DNA from: Rhodoblastus sp963748385
GTDB taxonomy: Bacteria; Pseudomonadota; Alphaproteobacteria; Rhizobiales; Beijerinckiaceae
NCBI GenBank assembly: GCA_963748385.1
Contig: CAVVIQ010000001.1
Span: 62,001 to 126,000 of the forward strand
DNA: 64,000 nt
Direction of reading: 5' to 3'
The translations under genes were made by a program, and so were the position numbers. Positions within the stretch are counted from its first letter, which is position 1. Every line of letters begins with the position of its first letter. This document shows, in pieces, positions 63,783-64,000 of this stretch. The notes beneath the pieces were generated by a model. The model searched no databases. It worked only from the letters and a program-made list of their open reading frames with translations, and was not told the origin of the DNA.

Positions 63783-64000
63783 TTCACAAGCTCACCGAAC
63801 GGAACGCCGGCATAAGCGGCCATTTCGGGCGCAAGGGACGTCTCGGTCATTCCCGGCTGAGTATTCACTTCCAGAACGACGAGTTCGCCCGTACCTCCGG
63901 GGCGGTCGTCATAACGGAAGTCGGTTCGGCTCATACCGCGGCAACCGAGCGCCCTGTGCGCCTTCAAGGCCAAATCTTGAACAAGTTGGTAAATATTTTC
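63749..64000 (-). CDS. ddl: D-alanine--D-alanine ligase, C-terminal end (partial)
   Basis: Eighty-three residues remain before the stop at 63749; the rest lies beyond the window. CRGMSRTDFRYDD and LEVNTQPGMTETSLAPEMAA are the metal- and ATP-binding ATP-grasp end of Ddl, with the Asn/Glu metal ligands (EVN). Adds D-Ala-D-Ala for peptidoglycan. It overlaps ftsQ. Confidence 0.93.
   Translation of the reverse strand, partial: ENIYQLVQDLALKAHRALGCRGMSRTDFRYDDRPGGTGELVVLEVNTQPGMTETSLAPEMAAYAGVPFGELVKWMVEDASCDR

Noticed and set aside
1..64000. tRNA, rRNA, CRISPR array, prophage or insertion sequence
   Set aside because: No tRNA arms, repeat-spacer pattern, transposase or integrase motif was seen on either strand.

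Overview
The window is a GC-rich (roughly two-thirds G+C by eye), gene-dense stretch of an alphaproteobacterial chromosome, most likely Hyphomicrobiales/Rhizobiales in the Beijerinckiaceae-Methylocystaceae neighbourhood. The reasons are the order ddl-ftsQ-ftsA-ftsZ-lpxC-bamD-recN, two hopanoid loci (hpnABCDE and hpnG/hpnH/hpnN), an Omp25-type porin-like protein, the moxR-DUF58-DUF4159 operon facing DUF1285-nudix-DUF6111-cca, and an alphaproteobacterial amidoligase/transglutaminase cluster. The genus is inference only. I found no phage, insertion sequence, CRISPR array, rRNA or tRNA gene.

Layout. 1-2.5 kb: a partial AraC regulator and a Tat-exported DUF1254/DUF1214 protein. 3-12.7 kb: the minus-strand operon moxR > DUF58 > DUF4159 > 713-aa membrane protein, linked by start/stop overlaps, back to back with DUF1285 > nudix > DUF6111 > cca. 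12.7-20.8 kb: a small hypothetical gene, outer membrane protein, GST, cold-shock protein, rlmJ coupled to a secreted RNase T2, prfC, and an alpha/beta hydrolase. 21.2-26.4 kb: hpnG and hpnH (convergent, overlapping) and the divergent hpnN-mogA pair. 26.5-40.4 kb: two sets of ATP-grasp / alpha-E / transglutaminase genes, separated by an ABC exporter, a 97-aa unknown and an Lrp/AsnC regulator. 40.7-46.5 kb: an RND efflux pump, a DksA-type protein and an L,D-transpeptidase-like protein. 46.5-53.6 kb: a fusion of a TRAP-type binding protein with a DUF900 hydrolase, then hpnA > B > C > D > E on the minus strand. 53.9-55.4 kb: an orphan DUF934 gene, a Tyr/Gly/Pro-rich lipoprotein and a DUF3775 protein. 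55.4-64 kb: recN, bamD, lpxC, ftsZ, ftsA, ftsQ and the end of ddl.

The most interesting region is 26.5-40.4 kb. One set carries a fused ATP-grasp::alpha-E protein whose ATP-binding loop has lost its Lys and glycines, next to transglutaminases that keep their catalytic Cys. The other set keeps the ATP-grasp loop but has a transglutaminase-fold protein whose Cys position is Ala. The two sets are therefore degenerate in complementary ways and may work as one peptide-tagging or peptide-processing system. Two otherwise conserved genes, a DUF58 gene and hpnB, each carry a one-base frameshift. These are either sequence errors or real inactivations and should be checked.
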